DNA of 64,000 nt from Lactarius indigo (Eukaryota > Basidiomycota > Agaricomycetes > Russulales > Russulaceae). Location of the stretch: the NCBI GenBank assembly GCA_025766275.1, contig JAFKAC010000005.1:62001-126000 (forward strand). The letters run 5' to 3'. Position numbers and translations under genes: made by a program. The notes under the pieces were generated by a model. The model did not search any database. It had not been told where the DNA came from and worked only from the letters and a program-made list of their open reading frames with translations. Below, one piece after another: positions 62,402-64,000 of this stretch (the stretch's first letter is position 1; each line of letters opens with the position of its first letter).

Positions 62402-63545
62402 AGCCACTTCAATTATAAGAACGGGTTGGTGATGGGAAAAGGCACATCGTCCAGGGTTGAAACAGGATTATGACTTATACGTCAACATATCGGATACAGG
62501 ACGGTGCTGACCTGACCCGGCATTCACAGTCGTCCACGGAGATTGGATTCGGACGTGTTCATTTATTAAATGGTATATACTGAGTTGTATGAGTACAAAG
62601 GAGGCGCCCGCTTTGCGCTACCGGGACTGGGAGCCGAGTCTCGAGTTCAGGCCCATCTGGGAGGTGCGAAGCATTGCAATCGCTCCTGTATGCCTCCGCG
62701 CTACACAAATATTCGTTCAGGTATTCAATGTGTTCGGAGACACGTCCCTCTCAAGTAGCTAGGACCGCCCGCGCGTGCAGCACACTTGAGAATGCGAAAG
62801 CTGAGCCGCTCCGGCTCTAGTGTGACATGCGACGCAAAGGACCACACTAGCCTGAGCCTCTGCGCGTTGCGAAACCTCGTAGACCTTATCGTAGCCGTGG
62901 AGAATTCGTATAACTTGAGTTGCTAAGGATGCGCCCGAGTGCGGCGCATTCGGGAACGCAGACAAATGCGAAGGGCTACACGGACTCGGAGCCTCGAAGA
63001 AGATATAAAGCCAAGAGAATGATTCTCTATTGTTGATGCCGTAAATACAGGTAATATGTTTGAAGGAAGACAAATCTGGGGTATATGATGTTCACAGTGA
63101 GCAAAGGAACTGCTGAGTGATGGGAGTGTTGTGGGTCGGCCAAGTGAAACATGGCTCACAGATATGAGCCGGCCCGCGACCCTGGCCAAGTGGCCTCGGC
63201 GGTCAGTACGAGCCGCAGGTCGTTTCCTGCCCTCGTTCTTACCTCGGCCCGTCCAAGTCCTGCCTCGCTCGAAGCGCGAGACGGGGTTTTTTCCTATCTC
63301 TGAAGCCCCGTTCCGTCGCCCACATGCCAAACGTGAGATGGGGCCATGCATAACCTTCCACAACCTTGTTCTGCCACCCTTTCAAGTTCTCTTCAATCCG
63401 AGACAGGGTCGCTTCCTGCGCAGATGCTCGAACAGCTAGCCTATGGTCTCTCTTGTCGCGTCGGGGGTTGGCGTCGGGCGATCTGGAAGGTTACGTGACT
63501 CTTGTGCCACACTCGTTCTGTCGTTCTTTCCAGGGGTTTCTGCAC
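62402..63545. other. 1.1 kb right flank of the array, no gene seen
   Basis: This should include the NLR-5 promoter. Open frames such as 62923-63363 (-) are short and have no motif. No RING-tail similarity is seen here, unlike upstream of NLR-1 to NLR-4. Confidence 0.5.
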
Positions 63546-64000
63546 TAAATCCGCAGTCGGCGAGCCAATCGTCTTTGTAAGGCGACCGGAAATTCTTCAA
63601 TCAAGTCGGCTACCGAGATCTCTGCAGCTGCTATGAGACGCCGGGATTTTGCTGTCGATATACTGCGCTCGTTCACCCTCAACTTCCGAGAGCTGATCAC
63701 CCTTGTCCTCGGCGTCTCCGTGGGTCTCATATACGCCCTTCTTTACTACATCTGGTTCGATGTCACGTTTTCTGGCAGCTGTTACCAGGGTGAGCGGATT
63801 CTCTGTTTGTCCTTAGTATTTTAGTTGGCACATTCGTAATCATACTCCCGCTCTCCGCGTACCTATGTTTCGTGCAGGTGCCCAGGTACAATGTTAAGGG
63901 CGAACTCAAGCCTGAGGAGTGGATGACCATCACGACCATTGGCGCGTGTATCGTTCCCGTCTGTCTGTTCTAGTTCGGATGGAAATCGCGCGCAGGCGTG
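63545..64000 (+). pseudogene. MFS transporter fragment (polyamine/drug DHA1 type), broken, runs off the window
   Basis: The middle part of a DHA1 transporter. Recognisable pieces are the central-loop ANRLCKATGNSSIKSATEI, the helix-7 region RSFTLNFRELITLVLGVSVG and LIYALLYYIWFDV, and, after a gap or frame change near 63,785-63,820, LVGTFVIILPLSAYLCF and VPRYNVKGELKPEEWM. An in-frame TAG at about 63,971-63,973 stands where the family usually has Trp (CLF*FGW). The sequence normally between the two blocks is missing. It belongs to a different DHA1 branch from the intact MFS gene at 9.8 kb. The right end lies outside the window. Confidence 0.75.

Larger units (their letters stand above)
57310..62420. 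repeat. tandem unit 5: RING tail D + short spacer + NLR-5
   Basis: The right-most and shortest unit (about 5.1-5.5 kb). The spacer jumps from the RING tail to the block that lies at 38.66 kb in unit 2, so about 0.7-1 kb is missing. No RING tail follows NLR-5, which marks the right end of the array. Confidence 0.75.

Overview
The window is nuclear DNA of a filamentous basidiomycete, most likely an agaricomycete. The genes carry many short introns (about 45-70 nt, GT-AG with occasional GC-AG), and a Goodbye/NACHT/ankyrin receptor family typical of mushroom-forming fungi is expanded. No tRNA, rRNA, CRISPR or bacterial feature was found. Gene models were built by hand from exon frames, splice dinucleotides and family motifs. 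For most genes the exon lengths sum to an exact reading frame.

Left part (0-12 kb): the 3' end of an NAD-dependent glutamate dehydrogenase gene (41-1485, +), about 4 kb with no recognisable gene, a decayed NLR pseudogene (NLR-0, 5446-8532, -), and an intact DHA1-type MFS exporter (9802-11847, +).

Middle part (12.8-30.1 kb), gene-dense and mostly housekeeping: a secreted collagen-like Pro/Gly/Tyr/His-rich protein (-) divergent from an Aurora kinase (+); a zinc-finger protein (-); the mitochondrial processing peptidase beta subunit (-) divergent from a CoA-transferase family III enzyme (+); electron transfer flavoprotein beta (+), which has 8-nt and 19-nt exons; and a 1060-residue RING-H2 protein (+) with an N-myristoylation signal.

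Right part (29.2-62.4 kb): a tandem array of five NLR genes (NLR-1 to NLR-5, all -). Each has Goodbye, coiled-coil, NACHT, winged-helix and seven-ankyrin regions in nine exons. The repeat unit is [3' tail of the RING gene (+)]-[spacer]-[NLR (-)]. Only the first unit has the complete RING gene; the other four carry decayed RING tails. Stop-to-stop spacing is about 7.2, 7.2, 6.3 and 5.5 kb. Units 2 and 3 are nearly identical and share RING-tail lesions, so they are the youngest pair. NLR-2 to NLR-5 read through intact at 1006-1019 aa. NLR-1 has an in-frame TAG just after the P-loop exon. At the right edge lies a broken MFS gene of another subfamily.

The most notable points are the hitch-hiking RING tails, the 25-nt exon that carries the P-loop of every NLR, a GC donor shared by NLR-1 to NLR-4 only, and the contrast between a near-identical sensor-proximal half and divergent ankyrin repeats in the youngest pair. 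The sequence shows nothing about what these receptors detect.
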